64,000 bases of DNA from Trifolium pratense (GCF_020283565.1 NC_060063.1:40200635-40264634); one strand, 5' to 3'. Numbered from the stretch's first letter, positions 42,981-53,512 are shown. Made by a program: numbers and translations. Notes: generated by a model not told the origin, from the sequence alone.

Positions 42981-45561
42981 TGTTGAGGCAAAATCCATTT
43001 TAGTATTTTAATGACAACAAACCTTATGGAATAAATGTTAAGTTTTATGAATGGTGATCTACTGATGTTTGCACTTGAGTTTTTGTTGAAAGATAGATAT
43101 TATCAAGTGGACGAGCTAGAGGCTACTCACGTCAACAAGTGCATTTATATACTCAAACAATGAAAGAATTGGAGTATCATCAGATAATTACAACAGTAGT
43201 ATCACAAGCTTCAAGAAGATTTTTAAAGACTATTGTTTTGAATCATAAAAAGATTCATCGAAGGATCAAGCAAGAAAGTGAGTTTCATGGATAATTGTCT
43301 TCCTCAAGGATCACAACAAGTATTGAATAATCAAGGAAGAATTTGAGGATCATAGTTGAAGAATCAGGATGGAAAAACCTGCATCACAAGCTACTCAAGA
43401 ATATATTGATTTTATGTGACAAGGGTTACAATGAGTTTTTGAGTTATATGCTTTGAGGATTTACTACTACAATTAATATTAATGGGAATGATGCATTCAT
43501 TGAGGATCTTCATAACCTACTCAAAGTATCATTTTACCAAAGCTTCTCAAGATGACAACATTTGAGAATGATGGTCATGAGTTTTTCAAAGGAGCTTATG
43601 CACAAGGAATAAATGTTTTAATCATTCTCAATGATGAGTACTCTCATGCCTCCACTAAAGAATCTTAAAGATCATCAATGAGCAAGCAACCATGTGTGCA
43701 AAACATCAAAGAGGAATTGTGGGAAGTTTTGCAGCAGCAAGATTTCAAGTTAATTGATCAAGATCACGTGTCTCACTCCTTGAAGAAAATCTTGAATGCT
43801 GGTTCAAGAATGCTCTGAGAACATTCTACAGTTTATGCTTCATTCTCTCCAAGAACGAGCTTCATAGCAAAAGTACTTATTTCTTTAAGTCAACTCTGTT
43901 CAAGACAAAGAAACACTTTTATCTTGGTTTTAACTCACAAGATCACAACAGTTTATGATCAATTAAGGCAAGGAATATTTGGGAGAAAAGTGACTTTCCC
44001 CTTTGGCCATAGTTAAGGATCAAGCATGTGCAACATGATAAATTCTCAAGACAACATCTCATCAGGTGTATCAAGAGTGTTTAGACAATGTTTACATAGA
44101 CCAATGAGAATGGGACAACACATCTTCAACTATTAGTTGTCATGTACTTTCAAAAGGATATTATATGAACATTCTCCCATGTGTTTTATTTTGTTCAAGA
44201 TGAAAGTACTTGGAAAGGACATCATGAACAGTTCCAAAGAAGGACAATACAGCTGCTTCCTCTACATATTACAGCTGGTTTCTGTCATGCATCAAATCTG
44301 CTTCAAAAGAACAAAGTCATATATTACCCAGTCTGGAGAACATTCTGAGAACGATGTTGAGAATGACTGTCCTTTACATTTGAAGATGCAAACTCATCTA
44401 CAGCTGGCCAAAACGTGTTTAAATGATTTATAACGGCTATACTTGGTGGAAAAGCAATGGACAACTATCTACAACTCACTGCAAGCTGTCATTACTGGCT
44501 CTTTTATTTGAAAAGTTGAAGAACTGCCTGGAGAACATTCTGAGAAAGAACAGACAACACTTATCTCTTCAACAAATCATCATGAGCTGTCTTATTTGAA
44601 TAAACTAGCCGTTAGAGACTTCCTTTGGGACCAAGGAACTGAAGACACAACCTCAACTATAAATAGAAGACATTGGTGCCTTTGAAGAGCAAGAGTTGAA
44701 GCTACAAATCATCAATCACTTGTTTTTGTCTACAAGTCATAAAACTCTTCTTTTATCACTCACACTCAAGATCTACATTCTCATCATACTTCTGAGTTTA
44801 GAGTGTTTTTATTTGCTTCTCAAACTAACCTTTGAGTTTCTAAAAGCAAATAACTCAAGAGACCATTTTTCAACATAACCCATTTTTAAGTGGTTACATC
44901 TTTGTCTCTTTATTTAAATCTCTCTCACTCCAAACATTGTAATCTCAATACTAGGATCAGTATATCATTTGAGTGAACTGAGAGTTTTTTCCATTGTAAC
45001 AAGCTTCTCAATTGTTTGAGTTTTTGTAAAAGCTTGAAGATCCAAACCATCATCATTTGTAAAAGATTGGCTCAAGTCAATACGTAACTATTGATTGAGT
45101 GACACCTTATAAAGTCTGGAGGACTTAGGTAGATCAAGCGAGTGAAGCTTGGAAGATTATGATCTTGGACTAGATCAAGGAAGAAGTGTAATTTGAGATC
45201 GGTAGTATCTCATAGTGGATAATCTCACAGGAGCGTGAGGACTGGAGTAGCCCATACTATTAGGGGGTGAACCAGGATAATTGTTTGTGTGTTGTTTCTC
45301 TTCCTTATTCTCTTTTATTTACTGTAAACACACATCACACAAAGCACTTCATTATATTTAATTTGAATTCTCACGCAGTAGAGAACGTTCTCGGAACAAT
45401 CTATTTTATAGTAAAGAACGTTCTCAGACCAAGCTGTTCTATAATTCACTAACATTTATCCAAGTATACACTTGAGATCAATTTTGTAGAATGCAGGATT
45501 AATTTTTAAAAAGGGTCACAATTCAAACCCCCTCTTTCTTGTGACTATTTCTTCCACTTCA
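42981..45561 (+). repeat. 3' LTR of the SIRE-like element
   Basis: The same 2,581 bp as the 5' LTR with one difference noticed. The TATA box is at 44657-44666. A transcript starting here would read outward into the antisense strand of the envelope-like ORF of the host element. Confidence 0.92.
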
Positions 45562-46557
45562 CATTCCCCTCACCTCGGGGCACAATAGGTCCTCTCTCAA
45601 ACTTTTTGATGAAGTATGATAAAGACAGAGGTCGGACGGGATGAAGATCACCTTCTTGCACATTCATGGGAACATTATTCGCCCTACACAAAGCAGCGAT
45701 GAGATTACAATGTCCCAAAGTAAAGGTCGGATTCGGATGATTGGCTATCTCATGAAGATCTTTTTGTAACCAATACCCAAGATTAATAAACTTCCCTTCC
45801 ACCAACAATCGGACCGCGTGCGCATTATCCAGCTGAATTTCTGAATTGTTGCCAACAACCCTCACATTTTTCAACCAAAATTCACCCCAAGCTCGGTGAA
45901 CCGGATTAAAACTTGTTAAGCTCAACCTTCTAGGAAGAGAAGCTGCAGAGTGGGCTAGCCACATTGCCCCCGGACGACACACAATGTTCTTTAGTTCTTC
46001 CCTGACTTCAATACCACTCTTGTCGATCCTCTCTCTATCACGCAAAAGTTCACACACTCCTCCAGCAGCACAACCAAGCAGATTGTTTATAGTTTCAAAA
46101 GAATAACACACTTTAACACCCCTAACCACAGAAACATACTCCGGAAACATTGGTTGATCCGGTAAATAGGCATTTGCAAAGAACTCCCTAGCCCACATCT
46201 GATTTCCAGGATTCACTTCATCTTTAATCATCAATTTATTAAATTTCTCCCATCCCCTAGACTTTATCTCATTTCCTAACTCAGCTACACCCTTCAACAA
46301 ATCCTCACCAAAACCCTTCTCTTGATTAATAGTAAAGGTTCGAATTTGTGAGTACCTTTTCTCATGCACTTCACTGATGAAGTGGGGATGAACCTGTTGC
46401 CGAGTGACATTGCTCCGGCGAGGAGGAGATGCTTGAGCAGACCGAGAAGATTGGCCCTTGCTTGCACTCATCTTCGTTCTTGGTTTCTTCGGAGGCTCTT
46501 GTGATGGATTAGTATCACTCTTCTTCTTTCCCTTTCCAGTTAGCCGAGTCAACATCT
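45562..46557 (-). pseudogene. N-terminal part of the split envelope-like / plant-transposon-protein ORF
   Basis: On the minus strand the most plausible start is the ATG at 46557 (MLTRLTGKGKKKSD). An upstream in-frame ATG at 46738 adds a low-complexity leader. A basic, Ser/Pro-rich N-terminus is followed by a domain with RGWEKFNKLMIK, WAREFFANAY and VRGVKVCYSFETINNLLG. This is the signature of the plant transposon-protein domain (often called Transposase_32) found in the ORF downstream of pol in Athila-like elements. Its biochemical role is unknown. I see no clear signal peptide or transmembrane anchor in the typical envelope positions. The ORF is interrupted at 45562 by the SIRE-like element and resumes at 34866. 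Confidence 0.8.
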
Positions 46558-46834
46558 TGATATTGTAAAGATTGAAATGGGTTAATTTGGGAGAATGGTG
46601 AAATGAGATGAAATGAGGGATTTGGAGTGGGTTTAGGAGTGGGTGGTTTGGGTATAATGTGAATGTGAAGGAAATGGATGATTGGAGGTGATTAGAAGTG
46701 AAATTGGAGAAGTTTGGAGAGTGAAAATGGGTTGTCAATGGAGTTTTCCGTGTGGGAGACCGTGTGAATTGATGATGGGACGGATGGAGTGGTTGAGAAG
46801 ATGAAGAAATTCAAATTTGACACGCTTTCCTGTG

Positions 46835-47097
46835 TAACCACGCCGCGCGTGGCCCTTCTACGCCGCGCGTAGTAGCAATTGTAACGGTCAAGAACTTCTT
46901 TCAAACAGGCCACGCCGCGCGTCCGAACCATCACGCGGCGCGTAACCACTTAGTCAGAGACTCCATAATTTTTCAGTTGTCACGCAGCGCGTGATATACC
47001 CCTACGCCGCGCGTGATAGCTTCTGAAAACTCCTTCCTCTGTGATGACAGACCACGCCGCGCGTGATTGTACTGCGCCCCCGGCGTAGTAGAACTCT
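46835..47097 (-). promoter_or_regulatory. Second, internal CACGCCGCGCGTG array upstream of the envelope-like ORF
   Basis: Seven motifs matching the LTR array (for example CACGCCGCGCGTGG, CACGCGGCGCGTAA, CACGCAGCGCGTGA, CACGCCGCGCGTGA) plus a degenerate CTGCGCCCCCGGCGTAG lie in 263 bp between the gag-pro stop and the envelope-like ORF. The order, including the degenerate GC-rich end unit, mirrors the LTR array, so it is probably a copied LTR segment. It may act as an internal promoter for the downstream ORF. Confidence 0.55.
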
Positions 47098-47182
47098 GTT
47101 TTGCCCTGTTCTGCTTTCGTCCTTGCTTCTGCTGCACACCTACCTACATACTTCAAAAGAAAACACACTAAAACATTAAAAA

Positions 47183-47235
47183 CCGTTGGGTTGCCTCCCA
47201 ACCAGCGCTTGTTTAACGTCCCGATGCTTGACGTT
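47183..47235 (-). other. Conserved post-pol motif next to the gag-pro stop
   Basis: The minus strand reads AACGTCAAGCATCGGGACGT, then AAGCGCTGGTTGGGAGGCAACCCAA. In Athila-type elements this phrase follows the end of pol. Here it lies only tens of bases after the protease, so pol has been removed by a tidy deletion. GGGTTGCCTCCCAA can form a hairpin. Confidence 0.6.
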
Positions 47236-47250
47236 CCATGCCCCTAAGGG

Positions 47251-49665
47251 TCACGGAGAAGAAGCGCCACCATGTGGCAAGTAGTGTGCATTCCAAGGTA
47301 ACTTAAGAGCATGTTTAACAATATGATCATAAACCTGGATTTTAAAACATTGTGGGTCTCCATCACCACACTCCATCTTGTCAAAGACGTTGAATGTGAC
47401 CTGCTGATCATCGGTCCTTAGCATGAGTTCGCCCATCTCTACATCGATTAGGGCACGGCTAGTTGCTAAAAAGGGTCTACCAAGTAGCAAAGGTTCCCAC
47501 TCCCTAGTTTCTTCTATGTCTAAGACCACAAAATCTGCGGGAAACACAAACCCAGCAACCTTGACCAACACATCATGGAGAATACCTTCCGGATGCACAA
47601 CCGATCGATCCGCCAAAGAGAGACTCATCTTTGTCGGCTTTGCTACAGCTCCCGGTATCTTCTTCATCATTGATAACGGCATTAGATTAATGCTAGCACC
47701 CAAATCGCACAAAGCTTTTTCAATGGTGAGCGTTCCAATAGAACAAGGGATTGTAAAGCTCCCCGGATCTTTCTTTTTCTGAGGTAGCTTCCGTTGAATT
47801 AGGGCGCTGCATTCCTCCGTCATACTTACCATTTCATCATCTAATGGTTTTCTTTTCTTCGTGAGCAGCTCCTTTAAAAACTTTGCATAACTTGGCATTT
47901 GCTCCAAAGCCTCAACTAAAGGTATAGCCATCTCAAGCTTGTTCAACACCTTCATGAACTTCTTGAACTCCTTCTCCCGCTCAAGATTCTTAACTTTCTT
48001 TCTCCTAGGAAAAGGCATCCTAGCATATGGTGATTCATCAACTCCTTTACCTTTCTCAACCTTCTTACTCTCTTTTTCTTTTATCTCCCTCTGTTTTTCA
48101 ACTACTTCTATTTCATCCTCACTAATCTCAACTTCTTTAGGCATATTTTCCTTTTCTACCTCTCCCTCATATCTCTCATTTTCAACTACAACTTCTTGCT
48201 TATTTTCAACTTCTCCCTCAATGACCTTCTTTTTCAAGGGTTTCTCCACAACTGGCCTTTCCGGTATCTCTCTACTCCTCAAAGTGATTCCATTGCAAGT
48301 TTCATTTTTCGGATTATCATGAGTGTTTCCACCGAAACCTCCTTGGTTTTGCAACATCGAAAACTGTCTTGACAGCTGACCCATTTGCACCTCAAGATTC
48401 TTTATAGAAGCTTCATGATTCTTGTTAGAGGTTGCTTGACTCGATTTCATCGCTTCAAAGTTGCTTTGGGTCATGAGCATGAACTGATTTAGAGTCTCTT
48501 CCATCCTTGATGGAGGCCTTTGCTGCTGTTGCTGTGCACCTTGACTTTGCATACCATTCCCCCATCCGGAACCGTTGTTATTATTGTTGTACGGCTTCCG
48601 AAAATTGGCCAAGTAGCGAGCCTCCTCTGAACCCTCCGGGAAGCATCCGCCATTAGGGTGGTCCTGCAAACAAAAATCACAGCGCACATTGTCAATTTTA
48701 CCTATTGGAGAAGATTGAACTTGTGGATTGGATAGCAACTTCATCATTGCTTCCATTTGGCTAGTCATGAGCTTTTGCTGCGCCAATAGTGCTGTTTGGG
48801 TATCCAATTCCAACACTCCGCCTTTCTTTTTGGCTCCCCTATCATTAGTGGCTCTATACTCGTTTTGAGCCATGCTTTCAACCAATTCTCTTGCTTCAGT
48901 TTCGTCACGGTTCTTCAACGAACCACCGGCTGATGCGTCAAGTATCATTCGCGTTTGAGCCCTCAAACCTTGGGTAAACATTTGCATCTGATTGTGGCCA
49001 TCGAAACCGTGATTCGGACATCTTTTAAGACAAACTTTGAACCTCTCCCAAGCATCATACAACGTCTCACCATCCGCTTGTTCGAAGTTGCTAATTTCAG
49101 CCCTTCTTTCTAGGAACTTATGAATAGGGAAGTAACGATCTAAGAACTTCCGCTCCAGCTGTCTCCAAGTCTCAATTGTTCCGGCTGGTATCGTGTCTAA
49201 CCAATCTTTAGCACGGCCGGTGAGAGAATGCTTGAATAACCTCAGTCTTTTGTCCGATTCGCTCACCCCCGGCGGATCGGTATAGTCGCATGCTTCATAG
49301 AAGTGAGACAAGTGTAAGTTCGGGCATTGAGCTTCCGAACCGGAATAAGGATTCTCTTTTAAGGCGGAAAGGACCGTGTTCTTGATGTCGAATGAGACAG
49401 GATTCGCCGGCTGAAAGCCTTGATTTGCCAACGCGTCATTGTCTCTCCTCCCATAATCACCAAGGGTACGCCTTGGCGGTTGAGGAACCGGTGGAACCTG
49501 TTCTTCCTCCATTGCTGCTGCAGTCCTTCCTTGACAGTCCGGTGTATCTCTTAGCAAAGCTGTTCCCCTTGAAGCTTGAGCTTCCCTGGTTGCCTTTCGA
49601 ATTGCGCGAGCTGTCTTTTCAATCTCCGGATCAAATTGCAGCTCTTGAGGACCTGTTCTCCGCAT
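47251..49665 (-). CDS. Athila-like gag-protease polyprotein without pol
   Basis: Start chosen at the ATG at 49665 (MRRTGPQELQFDPEIEKTAR). The frame is open further upstream to 49749, but that leader is hydrophobic and lies close to the primer site. The order is: retrotransposon gag/capsid domain (about residues 90-270 of 804; FKHSLTGRAKDWLDTIPAG, ERKFLDRYFP, NFEQADGETLYDAWERFK); a short cysteine cluster CDFCLQDHPNGGC; a Gln/Asn-rich linker; a repeat-like HEASIKNLEVQMGQLSRQ; a highly charged Glu/Lys stretch; then a retropepsin-like domain with CDLGASINLMPLSMMKK, where the active-site triad is DLGA as in many Athila/Tat proteases, and LLLGRPFL. The frame closes before reverse transcriptase. The protein is intact enough to form particles in principle, but replication would need pol from another element. 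Confidence 0.9.
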   Translation of the reverse strand: MRRTGPQELQFDPEIEKTARAIRKATREAQASRGTALLRDTPDCQGRTAAAMEEEQVPPVPQPPRRTLGDYGRRDNDALANQGFQPANPVSFDIKNTVLSALKENPYSGSEAQCPNLHLSHFYEACDYTDPPGVSESDKRLRLFKHSLTGRAKDWLDTIPAGTIETWRQLERKFLDRYFPIHKFLERRAEISNFEQADGETLYDAWERFKVCLKRCPNHGFDGHNQMQMFTQGLRAQTRMILDASAGGSLKNRDETEARELVESMAQNEYRATNDRGAKKKGGVLELDTQTALLAQQKLMTSQMEAMMKLLSNPQVQSSPIGKIDNVRCDFCLQDHPNGGCFPEGSEEARYLANFRKPYNNNNNGSGWGNGMQSQGAQQQQQRPPSRMEETLNQFMLMTQSNFEAMKSSQATSNKNHEASIKNLEVQMGQLSRQFSMLQNQGGFGGNTHDNPKNETCNGITLRSREIPERPVVEKPLKKKVIEGEVENKQEVVVENERYEGEVEKENMPKEVEISEDEIEVVEKQREIKEKESKKVEKGKGVDESPYARMPFPRRKKVKNLEREKEFKKFMKVLNKLEMAIPLVEALEQMPSYAKFLKELLTKKRKPLDDEMVSMTEECSALIQRKLPQKKKDPGSFTIPCSIGTLTIEKALCDLGASINLMPLSMMKKIPGAVAKPTKMSLSLADRSVVHPEGILHDVLVKVAGFVFPADFVVLDIEETREWEPLLLGRPFLATSRALIDVEMGELMLRTDDQQVTFNVFDKMECGDGDPQCFKIQVYDHIVKHALKLPWNAHYLPHGGASSP

Positions 49666-49773
49666 GCACAATGAAACACACAAGTAGAACGCTCCGGGAG
49701 AAAAATATAAACCAGAAAATAACCAAACAAACACAGAAAATATGAACACTATTGCCTAATTGAGTCAATCACA

Positions 49774-49792
49774 ATCCCCGGCAACGGCGCCA
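49774..49792 (-). promoter_or_regulatory. Primer binding site (tRNA-Asp) next to LTR D
   Basis: ATCCCCGGCAACGGCGCCA on the plus strand equals the 3' end of plant tRNA-Asp with CCA. It lies six bases inside LTR D, which makes D the 5' LTR of the outer element transcribed on the minus strand. Confidence 0.92.
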
Positions 49793-49798
49793 AAAACT

Positions 49799-51096
49799 TG
49801 ATGATAAATTTCGCAAGTGCACGAAAATCACGTAGTAATAAAAATATCGATCCACAGGGATTGTGTGATCAAACTAGTCGAACGGTGTTCATAGACATTA
49901 TACAAAAAATACATGAATTGGGGGTATGTTAAGTAATGAATTGCTAGAAAATGTGCTTTGATATATTGGAAAAACGAGGTAGAATCGTCGGAATCGCCTA
50001 GTCTATAGCTAACCGCATGCAACCTACAATGTCATAAGATCTACTCAAGTGTTCACAACTAGATCGACAAATTAGTGAATCGCAATCTCTTGTTAAAATC
50101 CACTCTATTCGTTGTCGATACTCCCCCGATCTCTCGGGCGGAAGCTACCTACAACGAATGATATTAACGCGCGTCAATCGTTCGCTACACTCTATGCCTC
50201 AATCTCTCGACCGGAGACACTCGAGTGCTCAATACAATTCAGTTCAGACATTAAATCAATACTCTCGCACGTGACTTAACTCAAAATCATTATAACACTA
50301 ATGAAGGATTATAAAGCATTAGAAACAGACTTGAATTGAATGAACACTATAAAGAGAGTATGATCTTACACAATTGCAGGTTACATTCAGCTGCACTACA
50401 TCCTAAACTATCCTAGATTCTACCTCCGAGGGAGTTTAGCTCCTCATCGTTCTTCGTACGCTTCCTCGCTTCATCGCCACGGCTTGTGAATCCATGATCT
50501 GATGCGCTTGGAGCTCTCCGCTGGAGTGTTGAATCACGATCTTCAAGTTCCAAAATCGGAATGTAGTGAAAAGATGCAGAATTTTCCAACCCCAAAACAG
50601 AATTATGCAGAAAATATATATACAGAAGGCAACCACGCCGCGCGCCAGATCTACCACGCCGCGCGTGGTTGCAGTTCCATCAACTACGCCGCGCGTGATA
50701 ACAGAATCACGCGGCGCGTGAGCAAGTCAGAGAGCATTCTTCATCTTCAGCAAGGCTTCACGCCGCGCGTGGTCCAAAGCTACGCCGCGCGTGGCAAGTC
50801 AGAGAGCAATCCAGTTCCTGAACAAAGGTTCACGCCGCGCGTGGTCAGGTATCACGCCGCGCGTGATCAGAGTGAAAATCTTGGCTCCCTGTGAGCTCCA
50901 TCACGCGGCGCGTGATGGGCTACGCCCCCAGCGTAGTGAAAATCATTCATTTCCTGCAGTTTTTCCTGTTTTCTTGCAAAACAAGTAATCAAGCAAATGG
51001 TTAGATTTCTCTTATATTTATTGCTAAAAACCTACTAAAATGTATCTAATGTTGCTAAAATAGGCATGGATTAGAGAGTGTGACGATTTGTCATCA
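49799..51096 (-). repeat. LTR D (outer element, 5' LTR)
   Basis: 1,298 bp with TGATGA...TCATCA ends, followed by the right target duplication GTAGT. On the minus strand a CGCG motif array (50945 to 50636) precedes a TATA-like box (about 50612-50622). It is nearly identical to LTR A. Confidence 0.93.
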
Positions 51097-51101
51097 GTAG
51101 T

Positions 51102-51235
51102 CTCATGGAATATTTTCAAAAACAACATTTGGAAAATCCATCATTTTACCATGCATATCAAATGGATTGTGAAGAACAAATTACAAATGTCTTTTGGACA
51201 GATGCAAGAATGATTTTGGACTATGGATATTTTGG
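51102..51235 (+). pseudogene. FAR1-type left arm, continuation
   Basis: The reading resumes after the retrotransposon block with LMEYFQKQHLENPSFYHAYQ and VFWTDARMILDYGYFG, the conserved stretch between the FAR1 domain and the MULE-type region in FHY3/FAR1 proteins. It stops at the CACTA element inserted after TTTTGG. The same sequence is present, uninterrupted and inverted, at 55290-55440. Confidence 0.9.
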
Positions 51236-52390
51236 CACTAGTAGAAAAATGACATATTACATAAACATTTTACATCTGAGGAACATATGTCAGATGTGAA
51301 AAGCTATATGGAGTAGTCTTTTCATCTGATTTCAATACCCACAGAAGTGAAAAATATATAGACAAGACTTTTTACATCTGGTGTCAATGTACCAGAAACA
51401 TAAGTGAACGCGGTGGCAATCCTGTAATTATGGCGAAAATTATCTAAAATATATATATATCTGGCCATATTTACCCACAGAAGTAAAAAGTCAGGTTGAA
51501 TAAAAAAAAAAAAAATTGTTGGAACCAATAAGTGAATTTAGATTTAGACTAAACAAAAACGCAATCTGATACAAAAAAATAAAACAAATCAACGCAATCT
51601 CTCTCTCGATGAACAACCTTCAGCCATGAACAAACCCTCGCAGTCGTCCACCACCACCATCGATTGAACCCTCAGCAACCTCAAAACAACTCACCACCAC
51701 CGCCTTATCACTCGCAGTCGTCCTCTGTCTCTCTCACTCGTCAAATCGAAGCTTCTCACTTGAACCCTAACTCCAAATCGAAGCCTCTCTCCGCTCTCAC
51801 GAATTGAAACAAATTGAAACGAATCGAAGCCTTTGCTCTCACGAATCGAAGCTTGTCTTTCTCTTTCACTATTGTCAAACCTTCATCGATTCAGGTACTC
51901 TTCTTTCTTTTTTATTCCTTTTTAAATATTTTCCTTTTCTGTATATTCATCAATTTCTTTTTCTGTACTAGTATACACGAATTGAAGCTCTCTCTCGTCA
52001 CGAATCGAAGCTCTCCGACTGAAAACGCAAACAGGTACTGATTCTATTTCTCAATTTTTATTCTTAAAATTATGTTCTTAGTTTGGAACTCTGTCAGATC
52101 TGTTTATGTTTTCTTAGTTTTATTTCATTTAAAGTTTCAAGTGATTTTTTGTCTGGTATAGTGGAAATTATGAAGGTAAATTATATGATAGTGATTTTTT
52201 TCATAATTATATGATTTTTTTGTCTAGTATTGAAGTTATATAATTATTTTTGGTTTGAGTTTATTTTATCTTTTATGATAGAAATAGCTTATATGATGAG
52301 TGCTTTATGAAGCTGTTTATATCCAAATAAATAATGTCTTAATCATGTGGGTATATGCATATCTGTTGATGTGATTTATTTTTGAAACTA

Positions 52391-52500
52391 GGAGTGGAGC
52401 CAAGGTTCCTGAAGTTAATTGGTGTAAGTGTGGAGAAAGTGTTGCTATGGAAGTATCGATGGGAAGTACAAATGGATTCTTAACTAAAAGGTTGAGATAT
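52391..52500 (+). pseudogene. Exon-like fragment with CxC motif inside the CACTA element
   Basis: After a TAG acceptor the frame reads AKVPEVNWCKCGESVAMEVS, followed by GSTNGFLTKRLRYYYG. The WCKCG start faintly resembles a GRF-type zinc finger, but the later cysteine and aromatic positions are not convincing. It may be captured coding sequence or transposase-associated. Identity is not established. Confidence 0.35.
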
Positions 52501-53070
52501 TATTATGGTTTATCTCCATATCGCAATAACCCTTGTAAACCAACTGCACTTTCCGGTTTATCTCCATATTTGTCTTGTCAGTTTTGTATTATGTTCTTGA
52601 CAGTTCCTTTGTTTGTTGTCTCATTGTTTCAAACTATAATAAATTAAAGGATGTCATGAACTAGTAGAAAGACATTAAGGATTTCCTAGCTTGAAGTTAC
52701 ATTAATTTTCCTTTTCCTTTGTGCTCTCGTTGTCATGAACTAGTACAAAGACATCAAGTGTGTCGTTAGGGATTGCACCTTTTTAATTTTTGTCTCACAC
52801 TTGAGATTGATAAATTAATATTATGATAGGAGTTTATTGCAAATTGAGTGTTGGATACACTTGTGTATGTGTTGTGTTTAATACTTTTTATGCAAAAAAT
52901 TGTGATGATAGACTAAATTGGAAACATAATATTCTTTTTTTTTCTCCATAGATCGGAAGAACGAGCTAGCAGTTTAGTCTTTGTATTTGATGTGGTTAAT
53001 ACCTTTTCAGTTTCTCCAAATTAAAGACTTTTATAACTAATACAATACCATTTTTTTTTTCCATATATAG

Positions 53071-53140
53071 ATTTGAAGATGGAGCTGAGAAGTTTCTTGT
53101 TGAAGCAACCAATCACCCAACTGGCCTAGAGACTGATGAG
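53071..53140 (+). pseudogene. Unidentified exon-like fragment inside the CACTA element
   Basis: Bounded by ATATAG and GAG|GTTAG splice-like signals. The open frame reads FEDGAEKFLVEATNHPTGLE. I do not recognise the source protein. Confidence 0.35.
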
Positions 53141-53512
53141 GTTAGTTTTCATTGCAACATGTATAACTATTTCTCATTGTGATTAGTAAGTGAATATTAG
53201 TCAATTCATAAGACAGTCGCGGTCACACTGTCAATGTTGTTGCGCGATGTTGCTGCGGAGACTGCAAAATTTGTATATTTTGTGGTCTGCAAAGTAATAA
53301 GAGAGTGATGACTATCTATTTTCTGAAAACTGGTATATAGGTTTTGTGATTTGTGTTAAGAAATTTGTATATATTGGTTGGATTTAATTTGTATAGAGGG
53401 GAAAAAGAAAATAAATTAAAACAGAAGCACGACTTAGCTTTTTCAGTTCTTTTTGGTGGACATTCTAAATGCTTACTTGAAGCACGACTTTTCTATGTTT
53501 AATACATTTCAG

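Larger units (their letters stand above)
34867..45561 (+). mobile_element. 10.7-kb non-autonomous SIRE/Maximus-like copia element (TR-GAG-like)
   Basis: It has two direct LTRs of exactly 2,581 bp (34867-37447 and 42981-45561), TG...CA ends, target duplication CATTC (34862-34866 and 45562-45566), a tRNA-Met-type primer site and a GGGGGAG polypurine tract. Inside there is a gag-type ORF with a zinc knuckle and a decayed envelope-like region, but no protease, integrase, reverse transcriptase or RNase H. I noticed one base difference between the LTRs (C at 37419 versus T in the partner), so the insertion is very recent. Long LTRs, a gag with a WVPK motif and a long 3' region point to the SIRE lineage. 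It must have been mobilised by another element's enzymes. Confidence 0.92.
26011..51096 (-). mobile_element. 25-kb nested LTR-retrotransposon block (Athila-like outer element)
   Basis: The block starts TGATGATAAATTTCGC and ends GATTTGTCATCA, and is flanked by the perfect duplication GTAGT (26006-26010 and 51097-51101). The empty site survives in the right FAR1 arm at about 55428-55436. It contains four copies of a 1,298-bp LTR (A lacking 12 bp), two primer sites, two internal regions and a nested SIRE-like element. On the minus strand the order is LTR D, gag-pro, envelope-like ORF (split), LTR C, a second gag/RT remnant, LTR B, LTR A. A and D share diagnostic variants and form the outer pair. 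The primer site fits tRNA-Asp, as in Athila-type Ty3/gypsy elements. No complete pol exists. Confidence 0.93.

Noticed and set aside
45562..46557. True viral envelope glycoprotein
   Set aside because: No clear signal peptide, transmembrane anchor or fusion-type segment is visible, and the recognised domain is the plant transposon-protein domain. The term envelope-like is positional only.
47939..48322. 127-aa Ser/Phe-rich plus-strand ORF
   Set aside because: Antisense to the charged Glu/Lys region of the Athila-like gag. Compositional shadow.
49774..49792. Possible tRNA-Asp gene (also at 31594-31612)
   Set aside because: Only the last 19 bases including an encoded CCA are present and no cloverleaf precedes them. 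They sit exactly at LTR edges, so they are primer binding sites.
52391..52500. GRF-type zinc finger gene inside the CACTA element
   Set aside because: Only the first Cys pair context fits. The remaining Cys and aromatic positions are absent, so I list it as an exon-like fragment without a family.
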